Assembly: GCA_002105175.1 (NCBI GenBank)
Contig: MCGE01000001.1
Location: 2,046,001 to 2,110,000 of the forward strand
Direction: 5' to 3'
Source of the DNA: Absidia repens
Lineage: Eukaryota > Mucoromycota > Mucoromycetes > Mucorales > Cunninghamellaceae
DNA length: 64,000 nucleotides
Of this stretch, positions 11,141 through 22,890 are shown one piece after another (the stretch's first letter is position 1; each line of letters begins with the position of its first letter). The translations under genes and the position numbers were made by a program. The notes beneath the pieces were generated by a model, which was given only the letters and a program-made list of their open reading frames with translations, made no database searches and had not been told where the DNA came from.

Positions 11141-13997
11141 TCATTCTTCATCACTACTACTATCGCTATCGCTATCGCTATCATTATCATCACCCGTTTG
11201 TCCTTGGCCAGACTTAGCATCATCACCATTAGTGCCGCCAGCCAAAGCCGAGGCAAGACCTTGCTCACGCATCATCTTCATTTGTCCGGCAATCGAGTCT
11301 TCTTCAGGTTCAGAGATCGAGTCGTCGACGTCTTCTTCGGGAGGCAAATCGGTAGGGTCTTGAATGGTCAACTGGATGTCTTGCAAAATGTCGGTCCCGG
11401 CATACGTATCCGATTTGACAAACAAGGAAAAGGTATAGGTGCCAGGCTTGGGTGGGCCAGCAAAGGGCACACGGATGGTCTTTTCATCAACAATATCAGT
11501 CACCTTGCGAGGAGGTACCAAAATCCGGTTCACCTTGGGATCGCCCAAAAAGATCCACCAACATGGCTTCTTTTCATTCGCATAATAGGGAGTATGTGCC
11601 ATGGGAAGTTTGATGCTGCTATCGTCATCGTCCTTCTTCACCTTGGTGTTGCCTTGTTCATCGAATTCATCTTCATCTTCGCTTTCATCATGATGATCAT
11701 TATTTCCGACATTCGTTTCAACGCTGTGCACTTGACCGTTCTTCAGTTTCAATACAAAAGTAATAATCGCGCCAGTCGTAATGATTTTGTCCCCGATCAC
11801 TATGTTGAGAAAGAAAAAAAAAATCATATATAAGTATCACATCTTTTTTTTTTTTTTTTCCTTTCTTTGAGCAAATAAAGGGTGGGAGAATTACCTTTGA
11901 AGATAGCCTTTTGCACAGATAATTTAGGTATACGTTGAGCCACTTCAATGACATCCAAGTATTCCGATTCCGATAATGGGTTTAATAATGACTTGCGTTC
12001 AGGTTCTGATAAATTGAGCAATTGTTGCACGCTATTGATTTGGACCTTTTTGCTGCGATTGTAGCGCCGTAAGAGTTGGTTGTTGATATGAGGAAGCTGT
12101 TTCACAGATGCGTCGCCAGGATAGAGACCTTGTAATAAATCTTGTTGTAAATTCATAATCAGAATGGCCACATTCAACCATTGCTTGACAGTAGCAATTT
12201 GTAAAAGGCCTTGCAAGATATGGACGGAGCGTTTGACAATATACTTTTGGTCTAAATGAATGAATGAAGCTGGTTTTAGCTTTCCTTTTTTTCATCTTTA
12301 TCTACATCCTATCACTTCCTTTTTCTTGAAAAATTTACCTTCTTGGAGAATTTCAGCACCAGCATTTTTAGAAGCCAAGTCAATACGGAGGAAGTGAGCA
12401 TATAACAAAGTGCGAGCTTTGCGACGATACAAGGGGACAGACTAGAAGACAATAGATATTTATCAGGACATTTGCTTGCAAAACCCTTCTCCGCTCCCCT
12501 CCTCCAGTTCAAAGAAGCATTGACTTACATTATCAGAGCGTTCATATTTTTCGCCAAATCGATTTTCCAATTCATCATGAATAATAGCATCCACTTGCTT
12601 CAATAATTGTTCTTCACCAGCATGGACCGCAACGTTTTCTTGGAATTCATATGCTCCAGAGAGGACCTTGATCAATTCTATTGACACGAAGATTCAAACA
12701 AAAAAAAAAAAAAAAAAAAAACGAGTCAGCCTCCGTGGCGTGTTTTTTTTTCTTTATATATATATATATACCTTTGAATCCGTCTTGTTCCTTTAATCCC
12801 TTGACAAAAACGCCCATGGTAGAGTTCAAGATATTGTCCTTGGTTTGTCGTCGAGAGTTATTCCACCAACGAGCCTAAAAATACGTCCAAAAAAATAAAA
12901 TAAGTTTGTATGATCTTCAACATACAAATATCAACTTACAATGTAGAAAGGCAACCCAAGACCAAAAGCAATGGCATAGAAGAGCAAAACAAATTTGCTA
13001 TTTCCACCTTCAACCAAGGTACGAGGAAGAGCCACACCCATACTAAAGGATTGTTTACCATCAGGATGACCATATTGTTCATAGTTCTTGCGGATATCAT
13101 CATCAGTCAACCTATAAATAGGAGCGGAAGCAATCATTAGTAAATTAGGGTGAATGAAGAATGTTCCTGAAGAAACCCAGTTTTTTTTTTTTTTATTTTT
13201 ATCAACCCCATCCGCTACTAACCGACCATACACTGTATAATACTTACACTTGATAGGCTTTGCTGATTTGAATAAAGGTTTCTTCGTATTCCTTATGCTT
13301 GTCTTCTGGGGCCTTGTCAGGATGGTACACAAGAGATAGTTTTCTGTAGACCTTTTTAATTTCCGGTAAAGTCGCACCCTATTGACAAAAAAAAAAAAAA
13401 AAAAAAGAACCATAACATAGAGAGATAAGTAATGTGCTTGGAAGAAAAAAGGGATATAGAGTGTCTTTAGGCTTTGCTTACTTCGCTGATATCGAGAATT
13501 TGATAGGGATCCCATTTGGCTTTGGCAGGTTCGGCTAAAGATACTTGATATGCCAGAAGACCAACAGCAATCCAGCCAAATACAATAAAGAGGAATCTAT
13601 AAAAAACAAGAACAAAAGATGAAAATGAATATCATTACCGTGAAAAAAAAAAGGCACAGGAGAAATCAACATACTTTGGGCTAGTCAGGGATTGCTTGAC
13701 CTTGTTTGGTTTTGATTCTTGGGACTTGATCCTTTCCTTCGTACATGTCCCACAATGACAGATGTTCTTTTCAGTAGTTTTATCTACAAGTCAATCAAAA
13801 AAGAAATAAAAGGATGATTGGTTAGATGAGAAGAGTTGAATGATGCGTTTTTTTTTTTAAAAAAAAAAATGCATACGTGTTGTTTGCCATAATGAATAGA
13901 TGGAGTGTCCAGTGACAGGAATCAGACACAATGATAATACGGATAATAAAAAGTAGAAGAAGTTGAATCCTTCTTCATCATAAGTATATTCTGACAT
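11141..13997 (-). CDS. SEC63: ER translocon component Sec63 (J-domain membrane protein)
   Basis: Sec63 acts with the Sec61 channel and recruits luminal Hsp70 (BiP/Kar2) through its J domain for post-translational import into the ER. Ten exons (13997-13877, 13783-13675, 13596-13482, 13378-13248, 13111-12940, 12874-12772, 12677-12529, 12441-12339, 12251-11895, 11799-11141) give 672 aa, close to the yeast length. Features in order: N-terminal membrane segment (about 11-35); a CHCGTC segment; a second membrane span (about 79-98); a J domain starting [10 protein letters not shown] with the HPD motif near residue 134; a third span [18 protein letters not shown]; the helical Sec63/Brl region; and a Ser/Asp/Glu-rich tail ending [12 protein letters not shown]. 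The acidic tail matches the yeast protein, where it binds Sec62. Start [16 protein letters not shown] is typical of the family. Confidence 0.95.
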
Positions 13998-14263
13998 GAT
14001 GCCTGTTTATAAAAAAAGAAGCAAGCACGACAGAAAAGAAAGACAACAAAAAAAAATAAAAAATAAAAAGGGAGTCAAAATGGTGGTGAAAAAAAGAGGC
14101 GGTGCTCCAAAACAAGACAATATGGCAAATCTTCATTGGTCGGTCCTGATTTTCGATTTCTGGAAAGGAATTTTTGATAAAATATTTATATTTTATTCAA
14201 AAGCGTCATCACCATCATGCAATACAAAAATATATATCACTAAAGCTAATGCTACAAATAAAA

Positions 14264-17200
14264 CTATTCATCATCACTATCTAACAAATCAGCATTCTCA
14301 TAATGACCCTTCAATAATTGTCGAGCAATTTCCAGAGTGGTAGCCAATTGTTCTTCTGCTTGTTCAATATCTTGTTGTTCGCTGGTTTCAAAAGCGGCCA
14401 ACAAACCGGGAAGAGGTTGACTTTGGTAGCCAGTCCATTCACCAGGGGCGTAGATCATGTGACGATACCAAGGACGACCAGCAAGTCCATCCAGCTTAAC
14501 AAACACTCGTTCAAATTGGGATACCCGAGCGTTCAACTTCTCCACCTTGCGGCCCACCTTGGATGAGACCATGACTTGACCAAGCTTTTTGTTCACCTTG
14601 TGTTTCTTGTGTTCGAATTTCTTGCTAGTATGTTTCAAATCATGCAAGGCAGTGGAGAGCTTGGGAAGGAATTCATTCTTTTGCTTGTGATGATGCTTCT
14701 TCTTCTTGTGGTGCTTCTTCATCAATTCGGGTGAAGGTTCACATGGAGGGAGTTCGCCATCATCATTACCGTCAGAAGGCGGAGCAGTATCATTGTGGTG
14801 GTACAAGGTTTCCAAAGTGGAGATATGTTGTTCGATCTGATGCGCATAGTCCAAAGGATACATGGGAAGAATGATATCGGTGGACAGACGAACAGCCAAA
14901 AGACCCCAGATCTTGACAAGTGTTTGATGGTATTCGTAAGTGGGATCACCAAAGGTTTCCATCCATTTCACACTACAACAAAAAAAAGGGGGGAAGCAGC
15001 TTCAGTTATATGATAATCTGTGATGGATGAAATATTCCACTTACTTGTCATCGTTGCTGTGATAAACACCGTAGTTACCATGGAAGCCCATTGACAAACT
15101 ACTAATACCGACATGATGGAAGAATGCAACATAGTCAGAGCCAGCACCCAAGGGATTGATTAGGTTGAGCTCTGGTTCCTTTTTGTGGTGGTGATGGTGG
15201 TGATGCTTTTTCTTCTTTTTCATAGGTTCTGGGAGTTCAGGAGCGGGTGCATCGTCTTCATTATCAGTGTCTTGTGCCCATCGGCTAAAGTGATTTTCAG
15301 CATTAGCAGCAGCCCAGGCTTCCAGGACAGGCAGACTTGTACTTGGATCAATCACAGTACCAGTAACTTCATACAGCAGTCGATGGAGTAAGGGAGAAGC
15401 ATGAGCACCGAAGTGAGGGCCTGTGACAGCCATATCGACATTGAGGTAGGCCACTGCAACATCATCCAACCATTCCTTATGATGTTCTACCCATTCAGTT
15501 GAGCCAACCGAGCCATATTCTTCAGCGTCCCAAGAAGCAAACATGATGGTACGACGAGGACGCCAGCCAGTTTCCATTAAAACACCAAAGACACGGACCA
15601 ATTCAAGCTAAGAGAGAGAACAAATCAGACAACGGAAATAATAGAATAAGTGGGGGGGGTGATGAAATACAATATGGACTTACCAGAGAAGCAGAACCAG
15701 AGGATGGATCAGCAGCACCATAGCTCCAGGCATCGCGATGATTACCTAAAAGGATGACACGATCAGGTTCTTCGGTACCATCAATACGACCAATGACATT
15801 CCACACAGGCTTAACTTGATAGTCATTGATATTCACCAAGTGAGCTAATTGCTTGCTAGGGCCAGAGAAATAACCAATGTTGGGAATAGCACCTTGCCAT
15901 TCAGGGTTTTGCAAGCCAAGTTGGTGAGTTGCATTCAAGAAGGGAGTAGCATCTGCCCAAGAGATAGGTAAGGATGGAATATGAGGTACAGAATCAGTTT
16001 CATTCAAAAGAATTCTTGTGGAATTCTCAAGAGAGGGATAACCTGGAGTGGAAGGGTCACCAGCTAATTTGGATAGATAATGAACAGTGCCCCGTTCGAC
16101 AGAGGAAGAAGACCGCCTTTGTCAAGAATTAAAAAGAAAAACGTCGTAAAGTGTAAGTTGAGGAAGATTAGTTGAAGGAATGTCTACTTTTTTTTTTTCT
16201 TACCATGGACCATTAGGGAATGAGTCACCATCAGATGGTTGAGCAGCAGGGTCGGAATAGATCAAGACACCAACACAGCCGAATTGTTCAGCAGCGCGAA
16301 CTTTGAGGCCACGAGAAATGCCACCAGAGCGAACCAAAGCAATGGTACCCTTTACATCAATGTCATTGTCATGAAGATATTGGAAATCGCTCATGGTGCC
16401 AAAGTTGACATAGACTACAGGAGCAGTAACATCGCCATCGCCAGAATAGGCTTGAATAAAGAAAAAATTTGAAAGAGAGAAAGAGAAATGTTAATTTGAA
16501 ACAAGTTATTAGGAAGTTCGGTGTTTCAATTTCATATGATTGTTTACCATGGAAAGTAGGTGTCGCATTGGGGTCATCATCTTCTTTCAAGGTAGCCTCA
16601 AATAAAGTAGCATTATTATCATCAGCCATAAGGGATAATGATCTTGATTTAGGGTAGTTCAAAAGTGGCCAGTAAGTTTCGATGGATGTGTTGATAAGGC
16701 CGAATTTAACAAACATATCGCGGGTCCATTCCGCCAAGTGTCGATCTCTTTCAGACCCCGCCAAGTGAGCTTCTGATGCATAAGTGTGGAAAAATCCTTT
16801 GATAGAGTCACTGGATGGAAGGCCTTTAATCCATTCTTCAGGGCCGTCCAAAGGATTTAATTCATTCACCATACTGCCTAGTTTAATCAAAAGTAGAGAA
16901 GTATTAGCAATAAAACTATACACGCACATAAAATAAAACCTTACTTGATTGGAAAACCGAGGATGGGGTAGGAGAATGTGTCAATACAAAATAAGAAGCC
17001 ATCATCACAACAAAAGCCCAGGTGGCCATCAAAAAATGTTGTTTTCTGTTGTTTCGAGGATGGAAAGTAAAAGATGACGCCGATGATCCCTTTTCACTAA
17101 TCAACAATGGGGCATGTTCACAATGATGAGCATGATCATGATGACGCTCATATCCATCATGCGCCACTGAGCCATAAGGAGATGGTTCATTGGGTATCAT
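14264..17200 (-). CDS. M28 metallopeptidase, glutamate carboxypeptidase II / Vps70 type
   Basis: Type II membrane zinc peptidase related to human GCPII/NAALADase and yeast Vps70, probably in the vacuolar/endosomal system or at the cell surface. Six exons (17200-16945, 16877-16548, 16450-16204, 16116-15684, 15607-15045, 14972-14264) encode 845 aa. A His-rich cytosolic head precedes one membrane span at about 56-75. A protease-associated-like region contains ALVRSGG...GCVGVLIYSDP. The catalytic domain has GNHRDAWSYGAADPSSG (His and Asp ligands near 404-406), WDAEEYG (Glu pair near 451-452), an Asp near 480 and the late His in GNYGVYHS. All metal ligands appear present. The C-terminal helical dimerisation-like domain ends in SDDE. 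Unusual inserts are Lys/His-rich: about 551-565, and another in the last exon near 14690-14725. Substrate is not predictable from sequence. Confidence 0.9.
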
Positions 17201-17979
17201 TTTAGGAAAAAAAAAAAAAGTAAAGGTAAGTAGTAAAAAAAAAAAGATAAAACGATAAAGTGGGAGAAAAAAAAAAAAGGGGAATCTGAAAGGTATTTCT
17301 TATATAGCTATTTTTTTCTACAGCATATTAATTTGAAACGCTTTTTATTTTTTGAAAGAGATATTTGTTTTTTGTAAAACACACAATTCTAAAATGTATC
17401 ATGAAAAATGGAAAGATCTATAGGAATAAAGATCAATGACAAGGTGATGAAAGATAAAGTATTGTTGTTGTTGTTTTTGTTGTTTTTTGGGGTGTCGTGG
17501 TGTGGTGTGTGTTTTTATTTACTCGCGTGTTCAGTGTTTCATTGAAGAAATGAGGGTACCTCTATCGTTATGCACTAAAATGAATCACTTTTCAAGCGGG
17601 AATTTCTCAAAAAGAGGTTGTACAACTAAATGCCACATTAAAAGCACTTTTTTGTTTTCTCGATTTCATTTCGTATCCCTTGAAAGAGATTCTTATTTAC
17701 TATCAACCAGGAATAAATATTTTCATTGAATAAAACAACAATACAGTAAAGCTAGTATTTGATAACAATGGATGTTTTAAAACATCTGGGTAGAATCCGC
17801 CACACAAATTCCGTCGATCACAGTACAAACTTGTCATTTTGATGAAATGCCTCTTTTGTCATTTTTCCTTTCTTGATAAAACGTGAGCCATAAACACCCA
17901 ATCCTTCATGCTAGACATATTAGAAAGTCGAGCGGTTACATTCACTATCTACTCAAAATGTTTTCTGGGATGCTGAGCA
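17201..17979. other. Intergenic, no gene seen
   Basis: Lies upstream of the M28 peptidase start at 17200. It holds A runs, a TTGTTGTTGTTG stretch at about 17463-17480 and AT-rich DNA. The frame at 17487-17729 has no recognisable features. Confidence 0.4.
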
Positions 17980-18360
17980 TTGGTGAATGGAAAAAAAAAG
18001 GTCGACTCGAGAATTCGCGCCCCGACTCAAATGAATTTCTAGTTTCTCTTACTCCTTTTTTTATTCCTTTCTCTGTCTTCTTGTTTTTTTTTTTTTTTTT
18101 TTTTTTTTCGTCGCAACAATCATCTTCATGCTAGTGATTTGAATTAGTGTTAGAACCTGAATCAGGGGCATTTTAAAAAATGCGATACAAACATCATGGG
18201 GAAACCCTTTCATTTTGGATTCATGATTTGGGACCACCGTTAGATTAGCTTAGTCTTTCATCTCTTGATTTATGAAACCTTTATTACTACAACTTAATTG
18301 TATATTTGTCATTTTTTATATCTACTTATGAATAAAATAAAGCCTGTTTTTGTCCTTAGA
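17980..18360 (+). repeat. Dispersed repeat, copy B (partial, variant core)
   Basis: Fragment of the dispersed family. It has the pyrimidine tract (about 18040-18107, including a long T run). The variant core at about 18160-18200 reads GGGGCATTTTAAAAAATGCG followed by GGGGAAACCC, then TTGGATTC and a right-arm GAATAAAATA near 18329. It shares the GGGGCATTTT...ATGC variant with copy E at 40.7 kb, so these two form a subfamily. The inverted left arm was not found. Confidence 0.6.
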
Positions 18361-18411
18361 CTCTCTCATACGTTTACTTGTCTTGCTGAATGGGTGTACA
18401 TACATGTCTTG

Positions 18412-18442
<31 letters not shown>

Positions 18443-18956
18443 GGAATTGTGTATGTGCAAAAATCGGGTTGTTTATGCAAAAGATAGAGGGATAGCAATG
18501 GCAGGAGGTTTACATCGAGTTAAAGTTCATCAAATACAAGTTGAGTAAGTCTGCATCAAGGTTAGGTCAAGATGATTGAAACATAATTTTATCCTGTTTG
18601 TTAGAAGAAACTGGTGGTATAGCACGAATATGAACCTGATCATTATTACCAGGCATAGTAGACCCCTTCAATGATATATTTTCAGCACTTCCGTCAATTC
18701 CCACCCATATTAGGCTTATACATTCAACCTTTTTTTACTATTTTTTGGCTCAATAATGATAAGCTACCTTTTTATATATAGACTATATATGTATAGACTA
18801 AACAATGGTGTATTGCAAAATTCCAAAAACTTTTTTTTCATGCATGAACCCGTCAACTGTGTGTATTTGATTTTGATTTGTGCGACTTTATTTATTTATA
18901 CCATGTAAAAAATAAACTGAAAGATCAAATTCCCATACTAAATTAAACCATACTCT
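18361..18956. other. Intergenic with long A run, no gene seen
   Basis: Contains an A run at about 18416-18442 and AT-rich sequence with TATATATAG-type motifs near 18774-18795. It lies downstream of the small Cys-rich protein gene on the minus strand. No coding or RNA feature is recognised. Confidence 0.4.
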
Positions 18957-19167
18957 TTAGTGTAAAGCTTCATCAGCGTGGTCCCCATTATGATGCTTTC
19001 CTTTTCGATGTCGACTTTGTCTTGGTTTCCGGCCTCCATGGATCCCATGATATAATTTTTCGCCCCAGTCGAAGCATTCTTTACATCCTACAGTCTTATG
19101 CTGAATACACCCCGGCTTCATATAAAATAATCAAGCAAACAAAATATCAGGTTGGGTGACTGTGTAC

Positions 19168-19198
<31 letters not shown>

Positions 19199-19476
19199 CT
19201 AGTTCATACCTTACCACCTGAGACTCTGGTCCATTGATGGGTGACTGTAAATGGATCACGATCATCACCTTTCCATTTTGTTGAATATTCTTCTTCACTT
19301 AGTCGGTCATGCAAGGAATCTTCTACTATCATGTTGTTGGCTCCTCGGTTGTCAGTAGGGCATTTGTCACAGACTTCCAAACCATGTCGCGTGCAGAAAA
19401 TAAAGCCATTGAGGGTAACACTATAAGAATCAACAGTATTATCCATATCTTCTTCTTGCGCAAACTGAGAATCCAT
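18957..19476 (-). CDS. Small Cys/His-rich protein, unknown function
   Basis: Two exons (19476-19210 and 19115-18957) join in phase to 141 aa. The intron has a GTATGA donor, a long T run on the coding strand and an AAG acceptor. The protein has paired Cys/His motifs: FCTRHGLEVCDKC in the first exon, and PGCIQHKTVGCKECFDWG right after the junction. This suggests a small zinc-binding fold. The tail is basic and His-rich (GRKPRQSRHRKGKHH). The Cys spacing continuing smoothly across the splice site supports the model. I do not recognise the family. The start ATG at 19476 is the first in the frame and fits the acidic N terminus MDSQFAQEEDMD. Confidence 0.65.
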
Positions 19477-20712
19477 TTTTGAGTAGTATGTAAAAAGAGT
19501 AAATAGTTAATGTATTATAAAAAATAAAACATAATAGTTATCCTAACAAGGGTTCGCCTTTATATACTTGTTTCTTTTTTCTAAAAAAAAAAAAAGAATC
19601 ATGTGGTAAAATTGAAACCGTACAAATAGACTTATCACGGTGAATATTTGTTAAATCCCCGACTTTATGCAATGAAGTCTCGGGCATCTTCATGAATGTC
19701 ACCCCACTAAAAAAAAAAAAGGAAAGGTTGTACGTACTTGGCCTTGCTGATAAAACTAGCACCTGATTATTATTTTTTGCATTCTTTTTTTTCCAATGGT
19801 AAACCTGTATGTGATCCTCAACAGCATATCATTTTATCAATGTCAGGCACACTCCCTCTCTTTGACCTGGTTGGAAAATATATAAACGACTTTATTGGTC
19901 CCACGTTATGGAAGTAACACTTTCTATTTATAAAAAGTAAAAGTTTAGGGAGTCGTTAGTAAACTCAAGGGTATATTAGTTTTGATAGGGGTGTGTGTAT
20001 ATATATATTTACAAAGGTTTTGGATTTGGAGTCCCATGATTTTTTAAAATGCAGCACTTGCATGCTACTCTAATTCATAAATGGATTGTTGAAAGCTTTA
20101 CCTCACTCATGGAATATTTAAAAACCTGAAAAGAAAATTATATGTTATATCAGGCACACGTCTAGAATTTAGTGTCCAGTAAGACATTACGAAAAGGGTG
20201 TCACTTTTTTTTTTTTTTTTTGAGGGTAGAAATCTATCTCAGAGTGTTAAAATCAGTGCGGAAATAAAAAACTATTTTATTATCGAAGAGACCACCCAGT
20301 ATGTGAAGGGACCCTGTGCGTTAAACATTAGGGTAATGTGGTTGATGAGTTTGAGAGACGAAGAAAAGGAAAATTCGACACTTTTTTTTTTAAGATAGGT
20401 TAAATAAAAAACGTTTTCAGAAATAATGGACGCTGGATGATCTTTTTCATTGTATATATGGAAGATAATGAATTTTAGAATATATAAATAGAGAAGGCAG
20501 TTTCAAGTGATTATTGCGCGCACATCTTCGCCCTTCCCCATATTCCCCATTTTTACAAAAAGCGGTACCAGAATATTGAGACAATGTATGTTTGTTATTG
20601 GCTTATAAGAGCCTCCGTTTAAAATATTGGTTTCCGCATCGAAAATTCCGGTCCGGGGGCCTTCGTTTGGCTTCTATCTTATATAGTACATGCAAAAATT
20701 CGGAAACCGAAT
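19477..20712. other. Intergenic between small gene and tRNA
   Basis: AT-rich with several A or T homopolymers. No protein gene is supported. The frame at 20198-20398 begins in a T run and shows no conserved motif. The 20600-20710 stretch lies just upstream of the tRNA gene and could hold its transcription start, but no defined element is claimed. Confidence 0.4.
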
Positions 20713-20808
20713 TCCCCTGTGGCCTAGTTGGTTTAAGGCCTCGTGCTTATAGTTAAAAGCTATGTAAGAGTCACGCGAAAATCGCGAGTTCGATCCTCGC
20801 CAGGGGAA
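20713..20808 (+). tRNA. tRNA-Ile(UAU) with 21-nt intron
   Basis: A full cloverleaf can be folded by eye. Acceptor stem TCCCCTG pairs with CAGGGGA, discriminator A. U8 and A14 are in place. The D stem GCCT/AGGC is paired. The anticodon stem TCGTG/CGCGA matches the one I recall for yeast tRNA-Ile(UAU). The anticodon loop is CTTATA plus A, anticodon TAT. The T arm is GCGAG-TTCGATC-CTCGC. A 21-nt intron (about 20752-20772) interrupts the loop after position 37, the canonical site for nuclear tRNA introns. The mature length is 75 nt before CCA, which is not encoded, as expected in a eukaryote. TTCGATC also forms the B box. Confidence 0.93.
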
Positions 20809-20939
20809 CTATTTTTGATACATCCTCATGAGTATTAAGAAAAAGGAGTGTATTTCCTTTTTGTTTTACTTTTGTCAATCTTAAATTGAGCTGTAAGCAG
20901 TGTTGTGGTTTTTTTTTTGGCTCAAGTTCAGCTAGTTAT

Positions 20940-22080
20940 GTAGAAAATTTAAACAAATAGGAATGTTAGAAGTCCGTTCAGGGCATTATTTCTGCGAGAG
21001 AGAAAAAAATAAAATAAACAGAAGATAAAGTAAACAGCCAAATAAATGTAGCGTTAAGATATTCTACGATGAGCGACAAAGGTTGCATTAGGAGAAGCGA
21101 GCCACCGTGTTGTCGATGAATACTAGCGGGTGTTGCGGCGAAGACAGGGAACTGCCACGGTTCGGTGGTGCTGGTTGATATATATATAGGTAGAGACACC
21201 GTGCTATCGAGTACTATAATGATAAGGGAGTTCAGATATTGGATATGGGAGTTACTGTCATGAGAAGAAGGACGCGCTATGCTGCTGTTGTTGAGTGTTG
21301 CTGAGTACTAGAAAAAAAATGCTAGGCCAGAATCTATTTCAAATCCCGCAATTGTGATTTATATTTTCTCCCATTTTATTTGTTTTCTCTCTCTCTTTCT
21401 TTCCTTTTTTTCATTCTTTAATTCTTCATAATTGTGGCTCATATGGGGTTATGGTGGACTTAGAGAATAGTGTCAGTACTAGTTTAGAAACGGTTCCAGC
21501 TCAGGGATTAGAAGATGCATGGGGAAATTCTCTCATTTTGAATTCAGGATTTGGAGCCACCATTAGCTTAGCATAGGCTTAGTTTGTCATATTTTGTGTT
21601 TGCATCTGAATAAAATATGTCCTTCTTTTTAAGTGCTTCAATAAAATATGTCTCATTACTCACTTTTGATAGTTTTTGCACGAGATCCCTTTTTATGAAT
21701 GTTGACCGTCATCGTTCTTCAATAAAAGATAGCTCTCTAGTTCTCACGTATTATGCAATATAGTAAATTACTCTTTACAACCTTCCATTTAGATTAGTGT
21801 TGAAAGCGGTTATGATTCAATATATGGTATCCATTTATAATTTTCTTTATGCCTTGATTGATTTGTACAGCATATTAGCTCTGTTTTTACAATTGTTCCA
21901 CAGGGTTGACAACGACTATGCTTCAATAAAGGATATCCATTCATAGTTTTTCTCGTTCCTTGTCTGCCTTGTATAGTATTTTAGATCCTTTTTTACAATC
22001 GTCCTTTTAGATTATGTTGACTATTCTTTAGGTCTCCCTAGATAATCTCGTTCATGCCATACTTGTTGTGTGATTTGACG
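20940..22080 (+). repeat. Dispersed repeat, copy C with extended tandem tail
   Basis: Begins about 130 bp downstream of the tRNA gene. The inverted left arm is degraded (about 20960-21340). The G-box position reads CCGCAATTGTG, so CACGTG is lost. The conserved block lies at about 21460-21600 (GATGCATGGGGAAATTCTC variant). The right arm has GAATAAAATATGTCC. The tail at about 21690-22030 holds three to four loose repeats of about 105 bp, each with a GTTGA-like start, a TTCAATAAA-like segment and a TTTACAAT-like end. No protein is predicted. Confidence 0.7.
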
Positions 22081-22890
22081 TATATGCTGGCGAGAGCTAT
22101 GCCAGGTCGGGGGGAGTTATTTCGTTAGGTTATTTTATTTCTTTTTTGTGTTCTATTGTTACTAAGGGCTTCCCCTCCCCGCGACGATAAAAGGAAAAAT
22201 AGAAAATTTTAGGACATATTATTTATTCAAATACATTGTTGATGCTATAAAATGACTTTGTACAGATTCTAGTCCCTATTGAACCTCAATTCATCATTGA
22301 AAAGTCATTGAAAAACCAGGTTTTTCCTTATTTTCGTTTCGCTCACTATCAATCCCAGCTCACTGGATTCAAAATGATATGCTCTCATGCATATACTCTA
22401 CCGTTTATACTACTGTAGTCGCTCAAAGAGTTATCACGTATATAAAGGAGAGATCAGCACAAATTTGTATTCAACCTTCCCGGGAACGTAAAACGGATGA
22501 TGTCTATGAGGTTGAAATATGATATTATATAGCGAGCAATCAATGTTTTCCAGAAAAGTATTGCCATTCGGGGTGGGGGTTTACCATTCTTATGGATATA
22601 TTTAATGCGATTCTTTACTGTATAATACGTTGTAATTTATGTACACCAGGGCTTGTTTGCAAGAGTAACTCATCCCTAAAATTTTGTTCGTGAAAAAAAA
22701 AAAAGGTCCTGACTTTATACGGTTCATGTAGAAGAAAGTGTGAGTATGACACAGAAAATAGCTATCTTTAATAGTATGTGATGTAAAACTGTCAACCAGT
22801 TACTGGGTTTTACAGGAGAGGACAGAGAAAATAATCATAGTGAGTGAACTAGAAAGCAAGTGTTTACTAGGAAGTTCATAAAACAGTGAT
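22081..22890. other. Spacer between repeat copies C and D
   Basis: No gene is recognised. It separates two repeat copies facing each other tail to tail. It contains a G-rich patch near 22570 and an A run near 22694, and may include unidentified parts of the same elements. Confidence 0.35.

Noticed and set aside
11198..11833. 211-codon plus-strand frame over the last SEC63 exon
   Set aside because: The minus strand encodes the conserved Sec63 C-terminal domain and acidic tail; the plus frame is a shadow.
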